45,827 bases of DNA from Nitrospirillum iridis. GTDB taxonomy: Bacteria; Pseudomonadota; Alphaproteobacteria; Azospirillales; Azospirillaceae. The stretch covers positions 1 through 45,827 of the forward strand of contig NZ_JACIIZ010000025.1 in the NCBI RefSeq assembly GCF_014205765.1, read 5' to 3'. The notes under the pieces were generated by a model. The model was not told the DNA's origin, did not search any database, and saw only the letters and a list, made by a program, of their open reading frames with translations. Positions 8,412 through 16,983 of this stretch are shown here, in pieces. Each line of letters begins with the position of its first letter. The stretch's first letter is position 1. Both the position numbers and the translations under genes were made by a program.

Positions 8412-8807
8412 ATGATCCCGAAGACCTTAGCCCGCGCCGTCGTGGCGGCGCTGATGATCACGCACGCGCCAGCCCTGGCGGCGGCCCCGCCTCAAATGGA
8501 CCATGACCATCCCGGCAAGACGCCCGAGAAGATGGCGACGCCGATCGGCACCGGCACGGTGAACGCCGTGGATGCCGGCCGCCACATAGTGACTCTGACA
8601 CACGGCCCGATCACCGCCCTGAACTGGCCCGGCATGACCATGGACTTCCCGGTGGCCCCGGGGATCGACTTGGCCGGATTGCGGCCCGGCGCCCAGGTCA
8701 TGTTCACCTTGGGGAGATCCCCGGCCGGCGCCTACTGGATCGATCATGTCATGCCGGACGACGCCGCCATGCCCACGGGCCACGGCCCCGATGACCACGG
8801 GGGTTGA
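8412..8807 (+). CDS. CusF-like periplasmic copper-binding protein
   Basis: The 131-residue protein has a signal peptide (about residues 1-24, ending A-L-A-A-A) followed by a small domain of the CusF/CopK-like type. Family signatures are G-T-V-N-A-V-D, H-I-V-T-L-T-H-G-P-I, W-P-G-M-T-M-D-F and the closing V-M-F-T-L. In CusF the metal site uses a His, a Trp and two Met residues; His, Trp and M-T-M are all present here. His-rich stretches flank the domain. GGGAGA sits just before the ATG. It is three bases from the next gene and probably passes copper or silver in the periplasm. There is no CusCBA next to it, so its partner may be another membrane protein of this block. Confidence 0.85.
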   Translation: MIPKTLARAVVAALMITHAPALAAAPPQMDHDHPGKTPEKMATPIGTGTVNAVDAGRHIVTLTHGPITALNWPGMTMDFPVAPGIDLAGLRPGAQVMFTLGRSPAGAYWIDHVMPDDAAMPTGHGPDDHGG

Positions 8808-8810
8808 GCC

Positions 8811-9365
8811 ATGCCGGAAATCCTGCCCAACTGGCACCCTGCGGTGGTTCATTTCGCCGTGGCGCTGCCCCTTCTGACGTTCCTCTTTTTCATGGCGGCA
8901 TCCGTCCGGCACAAGACCGGATGGGCACCAGCCCTGACCACCGCCGCGCGCTGGTCGCTATGCCTGGGTACGGTGGCGGCACTGGCGGCCATCCTGACGG
9001 GACAGCGGGCCATGACCACGTCCGCCATGGATCTGGCCGGCCATGAGAACGTGCATATCCACCTAACCTGGGCCTACCGCGCAGCGGCCGTGCTGGCCAT
9101 CGCGTCGCTGGGCGCTTGGCTGGACCGCAAGCGGGCTGTGGGCGCCCATCCCCTGCTGCTGCTGTGCGTGGCCGGCGGCATGGGGCTGGTGGCAATCACC
9201 GGATGGTATGGGGCGGAGAACGTCTACCGCCATGGCATCGGCGTGCGGCGCCTGCCCGACCCCGCCGCCCTCGACGATCATCAGGGGCATGCCCACCATC
9301 ATCACCACGACCATGACGACCCGGCATCGCAGAACGGCGATACGGAAACCGACCACCGCCACTGA
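8811..9365 (+). CDS. DUF2231-like membrane protein with His-rich tail
   Basis: The 184-residue protein has four hydrophobic segments (about residues 10-30, 45-63, 85-103 and 115-132) and begins with W-H-P-A-V-V-H-F, the usual opening of DUF2231-type small membrane proteins. Its last 27 residues are extremely rich in His and Asp (five His in a row), a tail that would bind transition metals. The ATG lies three bases after the CusF-like stop, so the two genes are very likely co-translated. Function is unknown; the tail and neighbours suggest metal sensing, buffering or transport. Confidence 0.75.
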   Translation: MPEILPNWHPAVVHFAVALPLLTFLFFMAASVRHKTGWAPALTTAARWSLCLGTVAALAAILTGQRAMTTSAMDLAGHENVHIHLTWAYRAAAVLAIASLGAWLDRKRAVGAHPLLLLCVAGGMGLVAITGWYGAENVYRHGIGVRRLPDPAALDDHQGHAHHHHHDHDDPASQNGDTETDHRH

Positions 9366-9375
9366 CAAGCGGGGC

Positions 9376-9412
9376 GCGCCGGCGGACGGCAACTGCGGCC
9401 ATCCGCCGGCGC
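9376..9412. terminator. GC-rich hairpin after the DUF2231-like gene
   Basis: A perfect 11-bp inverted repeat (9376-9386 with 9402-9412) encloses a 15-base loop, starting 11 bases after the stop of the upstream gene. There is no T run behind it, so it would be an atypical terminator or a mRNA-stabilising structure. The rest of the gap to 9588 shows no other clear signal. Confidence 0.4.
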
Positions 9413-9588
9413 ATCCTGTAAACCCAAAGCACAATCGACCGCCCGCCCACCGGCCCGGGACGGCTTTCTGCCGCCAAGCCCCCCGCAATCGGTGCCATCC
9501 CGTCAATCCGGGGTGTTAGCCTTCTTAAAAAGAACGGGACCGCCATCAAAAGGCGTGCTGGGTCAAAACATAAGACAGGGGATCGATA

Positions 9589-10323
9589 ATGCGTCGTTTC
9601 AAGCCCATCGCCCTCGCCGCGCTCGTCAGCGCCCTCATCTCCGGCCCCGCCGGCGCCCACGCCATCTGGTATGCCGAACATGCCCGCCAGTTGGCCCTGA
9701 TCTATGGCGTCGGCGCCGACGACCTGGATTCCGTGAAGCGTCTGCCCGGCTTCGAAGGCATTGCCGCCTACGACGCCAATTACCAGCCAATCGAGGCCAA
9801 GCTGCGGGTGGCCGGCCCCCTGGTGGTCCTGGACACCGAGCAGCGCCCGACCCTGGTGGCCGCCGTCCTGCAGAACGGCATCTGGTCGCGGATGAAGGGC
9901 GAGGAGTTCGAGAAGAAGACCCGGGAGGAAATGCCGAACGCCTTCTATTCGGAAAAGACCATCAAATACACGGTGGGCGTTCGCGGCCCGCTGGAGAAGC
10001 CCATCCCCGCCCTGCCCGGACAGGTGCTGCAAATCGTCCCGGTCGGCCCTATACCAGAAAAGCTGGGCACGCCCATGACCTACAGGGTCCTGTACAAGGG
10101 CAAGCCAATCGCCGGCGTATCGGTCATCAACGACCTTGTGAACGACCCCGACGCCACCCCGGTGAAGACGGCTGCCGACGGCACCGTCACCCTACCGGTG
10201 CGCAACCAGGGCCTGAACGTGATCGAGGCGGTCTACAAGGCCCCCACGGACGATCCGAAGAAATACGACGAAATCGAGCTTGGGGCCACGCTGTCCTTCC
10301 TGCTGCAGCACGCACCGGAATGA
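9589..10323 (+). CDS. DUF4198-domain periplasmic protein
   Basis: The 244-residue protein has a signal peptide cleaved near A-G-A-H-A (residues 20-24), so the mature protein probably starts at or just before a histidine. The body matches the DUF4198 family, a beta-rich periplasmic domain found with nickel/cobalt and other metal uptake genes. The C-terminal third contains an Ig-like segment (G-T-P-M-T-Y-R-V-L-Y-K-G-K-P, then A-A-D-G-T-V-T-L-P). GGGG lies about 8 bases before the ATG. It begins a tight group with a small secreted protein, HupE/UreJ and an anchored protein. A metal-binding or chaperone role for the neighbouring HupE permease is inferred. Confidence 0.8.
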   Translation: MRRFKPIALAALVSALISGPAGAHAIWYAEHARQLALIYGVGADDLDSVKRLPGFEGIAAYDANYQPIEAKLRVAGPLVVLDTEQRPTLVAAVLQNGIWSRMKGEEFEKKTREEMPNAFYSEKTIKYTVGVRGPLEKPIPALPGQVLQIVPVGPIPEKLGTPMTYRVLYKGKPIAGVSVINDLVNDPDATPVKTAADGTVTLPVRNQGLNVIEAVYKAPTDDPKKYDEIELGATLSFLLQHAPE

Positions 10324-10352
10324 ACCCGGTCCTCTTTTTGAAAGGTCCCGCC

Positions 10353-10736
10353 ATGACCCTCGCGAAGTTCCTGACCCCGGCCCTGGTCGCCCTGGCGCTG
10401 GCCGCTCCCCTACCCGCCCTCGCGCATGGCAATACCAAGCCGCAGCACGGCGGCGTGGTGCTGATGGCTGGTGAAACAGTGTTCGAACTGGTGAACAAGG
10501 CTGGCGCAGTGGCTCTGTACGTCACCGATGATGACGAGCCGGTTATGGCCGCCGCCATGACGGGACAGATCAGCATCACCACCGGCGGCAAGACGCAGGT
10601 GGTGATGCTGAAGCCCGCCGACGGCAACCGCTTCGACGCGCCTGGCGCCACCATCCCGGCCAAGTCCCAGGTCGCCGTCCAGGTCGTCGACACAGCGACG
10701 AAAACCAGCCTGGGCACCACCATCACCATCAACTAG
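10353..10736 (+). CDS. Small secreted protein of a metal-associated family
   Basis: The 127-residue protein has a clear signal peptide (residues 1-24, ending A-L-A-H-G). The mature protein starts with a His-containing segment (H-G-N-T-K-P-Q-H-G-G) and continues as a short all-beta domain with F-E-L-V and L-K-P-A-D-G-N-R-F motifs. Similar small proteins are found beside heavy-metal efflux and uptake genes, but no function has been assigned that I can name. Its N-terminal histidines could be the metal ligands. It lies 29 bases after DUF4198 and 9 before HupE/UreJ, so the three are probably one transcript. Confidence 0.75.
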   Translation: MTLAKFLTPALVALALAAPLPALAHGNTKPQHGGVVLMAGETVFELVNKAGAVALYVTDDDEPVMAAAMTGQISITTGGKTQVVMLKPADGNRFDAPGATIPAKSQVAVQVVDTATKTSLGTTITIN

Positions 10737-10745
10737 GGGGCCCCG

Positions 10746-11483
10746 ATGCAGGCAGCAGCCCCGCTTTCCACATCGGGCCCACGCACGGCCAAGACGTCGA
10801 GCCGGCTGGTTGTGCTGGCCTCCCTGGCCACGGCCCTCACCGCCACGGCCGCCCGAGCCCACGGCGTGTCGGACGCCGACAAGGCCTTCATCACCGGCAC
10901 CGACGGCGTCAACGTCGTCCCCTACATCTATCTGGGCGCCAAGCACATGGTCACCGGCTATGATCATCTGCTGTTCCTGGTCGGCGTCATCTTTCTGCTG
11001 TATCGGCTGAAGGATGTGGGCCGCTACGTCACCCTGTTCGCTATCGGCCACAGCACGACGCTGTTGCTGGGCGTGCTGACCGACGTGCGGGCCAACGCCT
11101 ACCTGGTGGATGCCATCATCGGCCTGTCGGTGGTCTATAAGGCCCTGGATAATCTGGGAGCCTTCAAAACCGCGCTGGGCTTCACGCCCAATCCCCGCGC
11201 CGCTGTCCTGGTCTTTGGCTTTTTCCATGGCTTCGGCCTGGCAACTAAGCTGCAGGAATTGGCGCTGTCCCAGGAGGGTCTGATCCCCAACCTGGTCAGC
11301 TTCAACGTGGGCGTGGAGATCGGCCAGTTCCTGGCGCTGAGCGTCATCCTCATCCTCATGAGCCTATGGCGCCAAACGGAGAACTTCCGGCACAGCGTCG
11401 TCCTGGCCAACGCCGCCCTAATGGCCGCCGGCTTCGTACTGATCGGCTATCAGCTGGCTGGCTATTTCCAGCAAGGAGCCTGA
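10746..11483 (+). CDS. HupE/UreJ-type membrane protein, putative Ni/Co permease
   Basis: The 245-residue protein has an N-terminal signal-like segment ending A-R-A-H-G at about residue 40, then about six membrane helices. Motifs of the HupE/UreJ_2 group are present: G-Y-D-H-L-L-F-L (71-78), G-H-S-T-T-L (101-106), G-F-F-H-G-F-G (158-164) and F-N-V-G-V-E-I-G-Q (186-194). HupE proteins transport nickel for hydrogenase; UreJ proteins accompany urease. Neither hydrogenase nor urease genes are in the window, so the metal carried is open. It overlaps nothing but is one base from the next gene. Confidence 0.85.
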   Translation: MQAAAPLSTSGPRTAKTSSRLVVLASLATALTATAARAHGVSDADKAFITGTDGVNVVPYIYLGAKHMVTGYDHLLFLVGVIFLLYRLKDVGRYVTLFAIGHSTTLLLGVLTDVRANAYLVDAIIGLSVVYKALDNLGAFKTALGFTPNPRAAVLVFGFFHGFGLATKLQELALSQEGLIPNLVSFNVGVEIGQFLALSVILILMSLWRQTENFRHSVVLANAALMAAGFVLIGYQLAGYFQQGA

Positions 11484-11484
11484 C

Positions 11485-12069
11485 ATGGCGAACCCTTCCA
11501 TGGACCAATACCTGGTCGCCCCCCGCACCCTGACCAAGGCGACGGCGGGGGCGGGCGTGGCCGCAGCCCTGATCCTGACCCTGTTCGTGCTGCCGGCCGA
11601 ACGCGGCATCGACCTGACCGGGATCGGTTCCGCCATCGGCCTGACCCGAATGAGCCAGACTGAAAAGGAGGTGACTGCCCCGTCCCAGGCACCGACTGCC
11701 ATTCCCATTCCCAACCGGGCCATGATTGAAAAGACGACGGCCCTGCGCAGCGATGAAATGACCCTGACCCTGGCGCCCCACACCGGCGCCGAGATCAAGG
11801 CCCACATGCGGGAGGGCGACCATTTCATCTTCCGCTGGGAAGCGAGCGCGCCCGTGAAGGTGGACATGCATGGCGAGCGGGTGAACGCCGGTGATGAGTT
11901 CACCAGCTACTGGAAGGAAAAGGAGCTTTCGGCCGCACAAGGCGCCCTGACCGCCCCCTTCGAGGGCACACACGGGTGGTATTGGCATAACCGCAGCGAT
12001 GTTCCCATCACAGTGACCGTGAAGACCGCCGGATTCTATGGGGATTTGTTCAGACCCCACGCCGAATAG
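11485..12069 (+). CDS. Membrane-anchored periplasmic protein, HupE-associated
   Basis: The 194-residue protein has one N-terminal membrane segment (about residues 20-36) preceded by a short cytoplasmic stretch, so the remaining 155 residues should face the periplasm. The soluble part is beta-rich and ends with G-T-H-G-W-Y-W-H-N-R-S, a His/Trp-rich strand that looks like a ligand or metal site. Proteins of this kind are often named only transmembrane anchor protein. Its start is a single base after the HupE/UreJ stop, which strongly suggests a joint complex. No enzymatic motif is visible. Confidence 0.7.
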   Translation: MANPSMDQYLVAPRTLTKATAGAGVAAALILTLFVLPAERGIDLTGIGSAIGLTRMSQTEKEVTAPSQAPTAIPIPNRAMIEKTTALRSDEMTLTLAPHTGAEIKAHMREGDHFIFRWEASAPVKVDMHGERVNAGDEFTSYWKEKELSAAQGALTAPFEGTHGWYWHNRSDVPITVTVKTAGFYGDLFRPHAE

Positions 12070-12326
12070 GTGTGATGACGCTTGCCACCGGGGGCCGGCA
12101 GATTCATCCGTTTGGCAAGATGCCGCAATATTTCCCCCTGAAAACAGCCTAGCCTTCGAACAAAGATTCCCAAAATATCATGCACCATCATTCCTAATAA
12201 AACGGGCGAAAGTTGGGTCCACTCTTCTGAGTCTTCCACCGTGGCGCGCGTTCATCGCGAAGGGGAAGATTTACAAAAAAATCCTTGGGGAGCCTTCACA
12301 TTAAAATCAGAACAGGGGGCGAGAAA

Positions 12327-14483
12327 ATGAAAGACCATTCCGGTTTTCGATTCTTTTGTGCCGCGACTGCGGCTTACCTGATGCTTCAGCCCGTGGCCCG
12401 CGCCGCGGAAGACCAGGCCCCGGCCACAGGCGATGGCCTTGAGGAGATAACGGTCACGGCACAGAAGCAACAGTATGTCGGCACCGTGCCGGCCAAAGAC
12501 CTGCCGCAGAACATTCAGACGCTGAGCGCAGCCACGCTGGAGGAAGCCGGCATCACCCGGCTTGCCGACGCCTTGGACCTGGTCAGCGGCGTCGCGCGGC
12601 AGAATAGCTACGGCGGCCTGTGGGACGGCTTCGCCGTGCGCGGCTTCGCCGGCGACATCAATGTACCCAGCGGCTTCCTCGTCAACGGCTTCAATTATGG
12701 CCGCGGGTTCGGCGGCCCCCGGGACGTCTCCGGCGTGGAACGCATCGACGTCCTGAAGGGCCCCACCTCCGCCCTGTTTGGTCGCGGTGAGCCGGGCGGC
12801 ACTGTAAACATCATCACCAAGCAGCCACAGTTCGCGCCGGAAGGCAGCGTCATGCTGGAAGGCGGGAGCTACAGCCATTTCCGGGGCGAGGCGGACTACA
12901 CCACACCGCTCAGCAACCGTTTCGCCGTTCGCCTGAACGGCGCCTTCGAGGACGCGGACAGCTTCCGCGACACTATGCACACCCGCAAGGAAACCGTCTC
13001 CCCCTCACTCCTGTGGTTCCTCAACGAAAACACCAGCATTTCGTACCAGTTCTCCTACACCCATCAGGAGATCCCGTTCGACCGGGGCGTGGTCGCGGTC
13101 AACGGCAAGCTGGGGCTGATCCCCGCTTCCCGCTTCCTGGGCGAGCCGGCCGATGGGCCGACGAAGACCAACGACTACGGCCACCAGGTGCAGCTTCAGC
13201 ATGACTTCAGCGACAAGTGGGGAATCCTGCTGGGGGCCGGCTATCGCACCACCGATCTCAAGGGATACGGCGAAACGCCGGAACTGGTGGCGTCCCGCCA
13301 GCCCTTCTTCACCGATGGGCGCACACTTTCCCGCCAGCGTCGCTATACCACATACGATACCGAAGACATCGTGCTGCGTGGCGAAGTCAACGGGCAGTTC
13401 GACACCTTCGGCCTGACGCATCACGTGTTGGTGGGCGCGGACTACGACGATTTCAAATTCGACAATTTCCAGACGCGGTCACGGCCGCCGGCCCTGTCGA
13501 CGCATCCGACGTTCGCCCAGCAGAACGCCATCGACATCTACAACCCGGTCTACACGGCGGCCAACCTGCTTCCGGCGACGACCAGCCTGGTCTACAACCA
13601 GTATGAGCGTGACAAGACCAGCGGCGCTTACATCCAGGATCAGATCGACATCACGGACAGCGTCAAGGTGCGCCTGGGCGGTCGTTATGACTATTTCAGC
13701 CAGTCGATCCTGGCGCGCGCGACCAATGTGACGACGCGTCAAAGTCCTGACGCCTTCAGCCCCCAGGTCGGCATCGTCTATGAACCGACCAAGTCCATCT
13801 CGGTCTATTTCAGCTATGGGCAGGGGTTCCGCGCCAATACAGGGCAGGATTACTACGGAACACCCTTCGCGCCGGAGAGAACGGAATCGTATGAGATCGG
13901 CGCCAAATACGTATCGCCGGACCAGGGGATCACCAGTTCCATCGCCCTGTTTAAAATGAGCAAGGACAACATCATCACGTCCGATCCCGTGCATTCGGGC
14001 TACGTCATCGCGATCGGCACGGCGGAAAGCAAGGGCGTGGAATTCGATGTCAGCGCCAAGCTGCCTTATGATTTCCGCTTGATGGGCAATTTCGCCTATG
14101 TCGACGCCTATTCGACCTCGTCGGTTCTCGACCCCGACTTTGGCAAGGTCGTGGCCGTGGGCGATCCGCTGATCAACATTCCCGAACTGAGCGGCAACCT
14201 GTTCCTGTTCAAGGACTTCTCCGTGATGGAAAAGCCCGCCAGCATCGGCATCGGTGTCAACTACGTCGACAAGCGGTTGGGCGAAACCGGCACCAGCTTC
14301 TACCTGCCCGCCTACACGCTGGTGCGGTTGATGGGGTCCGTCCACCTGACCGACGACATCGAGCTGAGCGGTGAAATCAACAACCTGTTCGATGAAACCT
14401 GGTACGCGAACAGCTACTCGGCACTGTGGGTGCAGCCGGGGGCGCCGCGCACGTTCAAGGCGCGGGTCCGGTACAAGTTCTGA
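12327..14483 (+). CDS. TonB-dependent receptor, siderophore-receptor type
   Basis: The 718-residue protein is an outer-membrane active transporter. It has a signal peptide (residues 1-27), a TonB-box-like E-E-I-T-V-T-A sequence near residue 38, a plug domain to about residue 165 (I-D-V-L-K-G-P and G-R-G-E-P-G-G-T-V-N-I-I-T-K), and a long barrel ending in a C-terminal phenylalanine as outer-membrane proteins require. Layout and length match the TonB siderophore receptor family. The ATG at 12327 follows an AGGGGGCGAG tract. The 257 bases upstream (12070-12326) are AT-richer than their surroundings and probably hold the promoter; no Fur box or cobalamin riboswitch core was seen. Its ligand is unknown; location next to HupE and PepSY genes suggests a metal chelate. 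Confidence 0.92.
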   Translation: MKDHSGFRFFCAATAAYLMLQPVARAAEDQAPATGDGLEEITVTAQKQQYVGTVPAKDLPQNIQTLSAATLEEAGITRLADALDLVSGVARQNSYGGLWDGFAVRGFAGDINVPSGFLVNGFNYGRGFGGPRDVSGVERIDVLKGPTSALFGRGEPGGTVNIITKQPQFAPEGSVMLEGGSYSHFRGEADYTTPLSNRFAVRLNGAFEDADSFRDTMHTRKETVSPSLLWFLNENTSISYQFSYTHQEIPFDRGVVAVNGKLGLIPASRFLGEPADGPTKTNDYGHQVQLQHDFSDKWGILLGAGYRTTDLKGYGETPELVASRQPFFTDGRTLSRQRRYTTYDTEDIVLRGEVNGQFDTFGLTHHVLVGADYDDFKFDNFQTRSRPPALSTHPTFAQQNAIDIYNPVYTAANLLPATTSLVYNQYERDKTSGAYIQDQIDITDSVKVRLGGRYDYFSQSILARATNVTTRQSPDAFSPQVGIVYEPTKSISVYFSYGQGFRANTGQDYYGTPFAPERTESYEIGAKYVSPDQGITSSIALFKMSKDNIITSDPVHSGYVIAIGTAESKGVEFDVSAKLPYDFRLMGNFAYVDAYSTSSVLDPDFGKVVAVGDPLINIPELSGNLFLFKDFSVMEKPASIGIGVNYVDKRLGETGTSFYLPAYTLVRLMGSVHLTDDIELSGEINNLFDETWYANSYSALWVQPGAPRTFKARVRYKF

Positions 14484-14492
14484 CCCCAGGGC

Positions 14493-14517
14493 GCCCTATC
14501 CCCCACGGGGATAGGGC
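14493..14517. promoter_or_regulatory. Perfect 11-bp palindrome with C/G tracts: operator or terminator
   Basis: Arms 14493-14503 and 14507-14517 are exact reverse complements around a 3-base centre. The inner part reads T-A-T-C-C-C-C, three bases, G-G-G-G-A-T-A. It follows the receptor stop by nine bases and precedes the PepSY gene by about 95 bases. No T run follows, so intrinsic termination is uncertain. Its C-tract/G-tract layout resembles the candidate CsoR/RcnR-family operator at 36845-36861. Confidence 0.5.
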
Positions 14518-14612
14518 CCGACCAGGCAGCCTCTGCCGCCATTCCGCGACCTTCCCGGCCCGCCGGCGCTCCGTATCTCCCCTGGGTGGCCGCCTTGGGC
14601 CTGAAGGACCTC

Positions 14613-15719
14613 ATGATCACCAAGCGCACCCTTTATCAATTACATAAATACTGCGGCCTGGTCGCGGCGGTTTTCATCCTGATCCAGGCGGCGTCAGGTG
14701 TCCTGCTGCTGTTCCAGGATACCCTGGGCCCCCGCTTGGACACGAAAGGGCAGCGCTCTCAAACCGCCGATGGTGCCGCCACCGACACCGTGCGGCTGAG
14801 ACGCCTGCAGGCGGTTCTCGCCGCCACACATCCCAACGCCACATTGCGCCGGCTGGACTTTCCCGGCGAGACGGACGCCCCCTACCTGGCCCATCTGACC
14901 GACCCCGATGGCCGCCCCCGCTATGTCGCGCTTGACCCGAAGTCGGCCGGAATTCTGCGCGATGGATCCGTCTGGTGTTTTCCGGCCGTCGCGTTACTCC
15001 AGCTGCACGACCAGATGCTGACAGGCAGGCCGGGCACGGCCGTCATCATCCTGGTTGGTCTCGCCACGTTGGGGGTGACGCTGGCGGGCCTCGCCCACTG
15101 GTGGCCCCGCCCCGGGCGCTGGCGCCAAAGCCTGACCATCCAGCGGGGCCAACCGGCACGCATGATCCTGCGGCAGGGCCATCGCATCCTGGGCGCGGTG
15201 GCGGCCATCGTCATCGCCATCAGCGCGCTGACGGGCTTGACGCTGGCGGTCCCCATGGTGCTGGCCGCACCATCCCCATCGCCCACGGCAACCCTTGCGA
15301 CGATGAGCGATTGGGATGGGGCGCTGACGCTGGCCCGTGCGCGTTTCCCCGGCCACTTCGTCCGCGATCTGCGTTCGCAGGGCCTCAACCTTTTGGATGT
15401 ATACTTCCGGGCGCCGGAGTACGGCCCCGTGGCGGTGCACCAAGTGACCATCGATCTGATGTCCGGGCACGAGACCCTGTCCGTGCCCGCTGACCGGAAT
15501 ACCGACGCCTGGGTGGTCGCCCTGCCCATCCATACCGGAGGAATCGCGGGCGCCACCGGGTTGGGGCTGGCCTTGTTCGCCGGCCTCTCGCTGGCGATGC
15601 TGGCGATCACGGGTCCGGCCCTGTGGCTGCACCTGGCGTTGGTGAAGGCCCGCAACCGTCGGCGCCGCATTGCCGGAGCGCCATCCCCTGTCACCGCAAT
15701 CCCGAAGGTGCGGTCATGA
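14613..15719 (+). CDS. PepSY-domain membrane protein
   Basis: The 368-residue protein has four membrane segments (about residues 12-33, 145-167, 190-216 and 315-345) around periplasmic PepSY-like portions, the layout of PepSY-associated TM proteins. Such proteins sit beside TonB siderophore receptors and are proposed to reduce or release metal from imported chelates at the inner membrane. H-K-Y-C-G-L at the N-terminus and L-H-D-Q-M-L-T-G and H-T-G-G further on are typical. AAGGAC precedes the ATG at 14613. Its stop overlaps the start of the GhrA-like gene (ATGA). Confidence 0.87.
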   Translation: MITKRTLYQLHKYCGLVAAVFILIQAASGVLLLFQDTLGPRLDTKGQRSQTADGAATDTVRLRRLQAVLAATHPNATLRRLDFPGETDAPYLAHLTDPDGRPRYVALDPKSAGILRDGSVWCFPAVALLQLHDQMLTGRPGTAVIILVGLATLGVTLAGLAHWWPRPGRWRQSLTIQRGQPARMILRQGHRILGAVAAIVIAISALTGLTLAVPMVLAAPSPSPTATLATMSDWDGALTLARARFPGHFVRDLRSQGLNLLDVYFRAPEYGPVAVHQVTIDLMSGHETLSVPADRNTDAWVVALPIHTGGIAGATGLGLALFAGLSLAMLAITGPALWLHLALVKARNRRRRIAGAPSPVTAIPKVRS

Positions 15720-16642
15720 GCGTCCTCTACAAGTCCGAGATTGACCGCGGCCGCGCTTGGCAGGCGCTGTTCGCGGACCGCGCCCCCGACATCGGCTTCC
15801 ACCTTTGGCCGGAGATGGGGGATCCGGCGGCCATACGCTACCTCGCGGCCTGGGCGCCAACCGCCGACATCTTTGCGGCCTTGCCCAACCTGGAGGTTCT
15901 GTTCTCCATCGGTGCCGGCGTTGACCAGCTTGACCTGTCACAGGTACCGCCGTCCGTTGCCGTGGTGCGCATGGTTGAGGCCGGCCTGACCGAAGGCATG
16001 GTCGAATACGCGGTATTCGCGACCTTGGCCCTGCACCGCCGGGTCATCGACTACATCAGCGACCAGCGCCAAGGCCGATGGCAGCCCGCCCGTCTCGTGC
16101 CGCCGGCCCAGCGGCGGGTGGGCGTCATGGGCCTGGGTGTGCTGGGGCAAGCGGTACTGGCCCGGCTGGGCGCCTTCGGTTTCCCTTTGCTGGGGTGGAG
16201 CCGAACCCCGCATGCCATTGCCGGCGTGGATTGCTACGCCGGATGCGAACAGTTGCCGGACTTCCTGGCGCAATGCGACATCCTGATCTGCCTGCTGCCG
16301 CTGACGCCGGAGACACGTGGCATATTATGCCGCGATACCTTCGACCGGCTGCCCCAAGGTGCCGGGCTGATCAACGCTGGCCGGGGCGGACACCTGATCG
16401 AGAGCGATTTGCTGGACGCCCTGGATGGCGGCCGGCTGGCCGGTGCCGTGCTGGATGTGCTGAACAGCGAACCACCGCCCACCACCCATCCCTTCTGGCG
16501 CCATCCCAAGATTCTCCTGACACCGCACATCGCCAGCATGACCACGGCCGATACCGGCGGTCAGGCCCTCCTGGACAATATCCGGCGTCATCAAGCCGGC
16601 ATTCCCATGCAGGGCCTGATCCGGCGCGATCTCGGATACTAA
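15716..16642 (+). CDS. Glyoxylate/hydroxypyruvate reductase A-like
   Basis: The 308-residue protein matches the GhrA branch of D-2-hydroxyacid dehydrogenases, cytoplasmic NADPH-linked enzymes that reduce glyoxylate or hydroxypyruvate. It has the cofactor motif G-L-G-V-L-G-Q (near 139), the substrate Arg in N-A-G-R-G-G, a Glu in N-S-E-P-P and the catalytic His in T-P-H-I-A-S near 276. Length matches E. coli GhrA (about 312). The ATG overlaps the PepSY stop by four bases, so it is co-translated with a membrane protein of the metal block, an odd pairing. It may serve the catabolic genes that follow. Confidence 0.88.
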   Translation: MSVLYKSEIDRGRAWQALFADRAPDIGFHLWPEMGDPAAIRYLAAWAPTADIFAALPNLEVLFSIGAGVDQLDLSQVPPSVAVVRMVEAGLTEGMVEYAVFATLALHRRVIDYISDQRQGRWQPARLVPPAQRRVGVMGLGVLGQAVLARLGAFGFPLLGWSRTPHAIAGVDCYAGCEQLPDFLAQCDILICLLPLTPETRGILCRDTFDRLPQGAGLINAGRGGHLIESDLLDALDGGRLAGAVLDVLNSEPPPTTHPFWRHPKILLTPHIASMTTADTGGQALLDNIRRHQAGIPMQGLIRRDLGY

Positions 16643-16983
16643 CGCCGGCCGCCTTTCCCGTGCCGCAGCAAACTATGCTGAATGCGATGGGCAAAAGGCG
16701 GAATCCTGCGCCAGCCCAGGGCAGTTTAAGGACATGTTTTGATCGGCCTATGGCCTAATGGGTTCACAAGAATGGTCACCGGACAGGGTGCGCATGGAAT
16801 GTGGAAAGCGGTACCGGCTGGCAAGGCCGGGCCCTTCCCTTCGTCTGGGCCCGCGCCGGAGCCGAACAGCCAAATCATGGCATCCCAAAAGGAAAGACGT
16901 CGCATGATCGCGTTCCGGCCCCCAAACGCCACCGTCGACCGCCACAGCGCCCTGGTGGCCGCTCTCATCGGGCCCTGACTTCC
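16643..16983 (+). other. Intergenic region with a possible short upstream ORF
   Basis: The 341 bases between the GhrA-like and PuuB-like genes contain no recognisable gene. A 24-codon ORF at 16904-16978 has an AAGGA motif upstream and ends five bases before the ATG of the PuuB-like gene, which has no ribosome site of its own. The same frame is open from a TTG at 16739. Coupling of translation through this short ORF is possible. No clear promoter boxes were found. Confidence 0.35.

Noticed and set aside
12180-12190. An 11-base match (ATGCACCATCA) to 44697-44707, seen as a possible shared regulatory site.
   Set aside because: A match of this length is expected by chance in 45 kb, and the flanks do not agree.
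12070-12326. Possible cobalamin riboswitch upstream of the TonB receptor.
   Set aside because: The conserved B12-box core (GCCACTG) and paired elements are not present.
16739-16978. 79-codon ORF before the PuuB-like gene as a real gene.
   Set aside because: It starts with TTG, has no ribosome site and shows no family features; only its last 24 codons have a plausible start.
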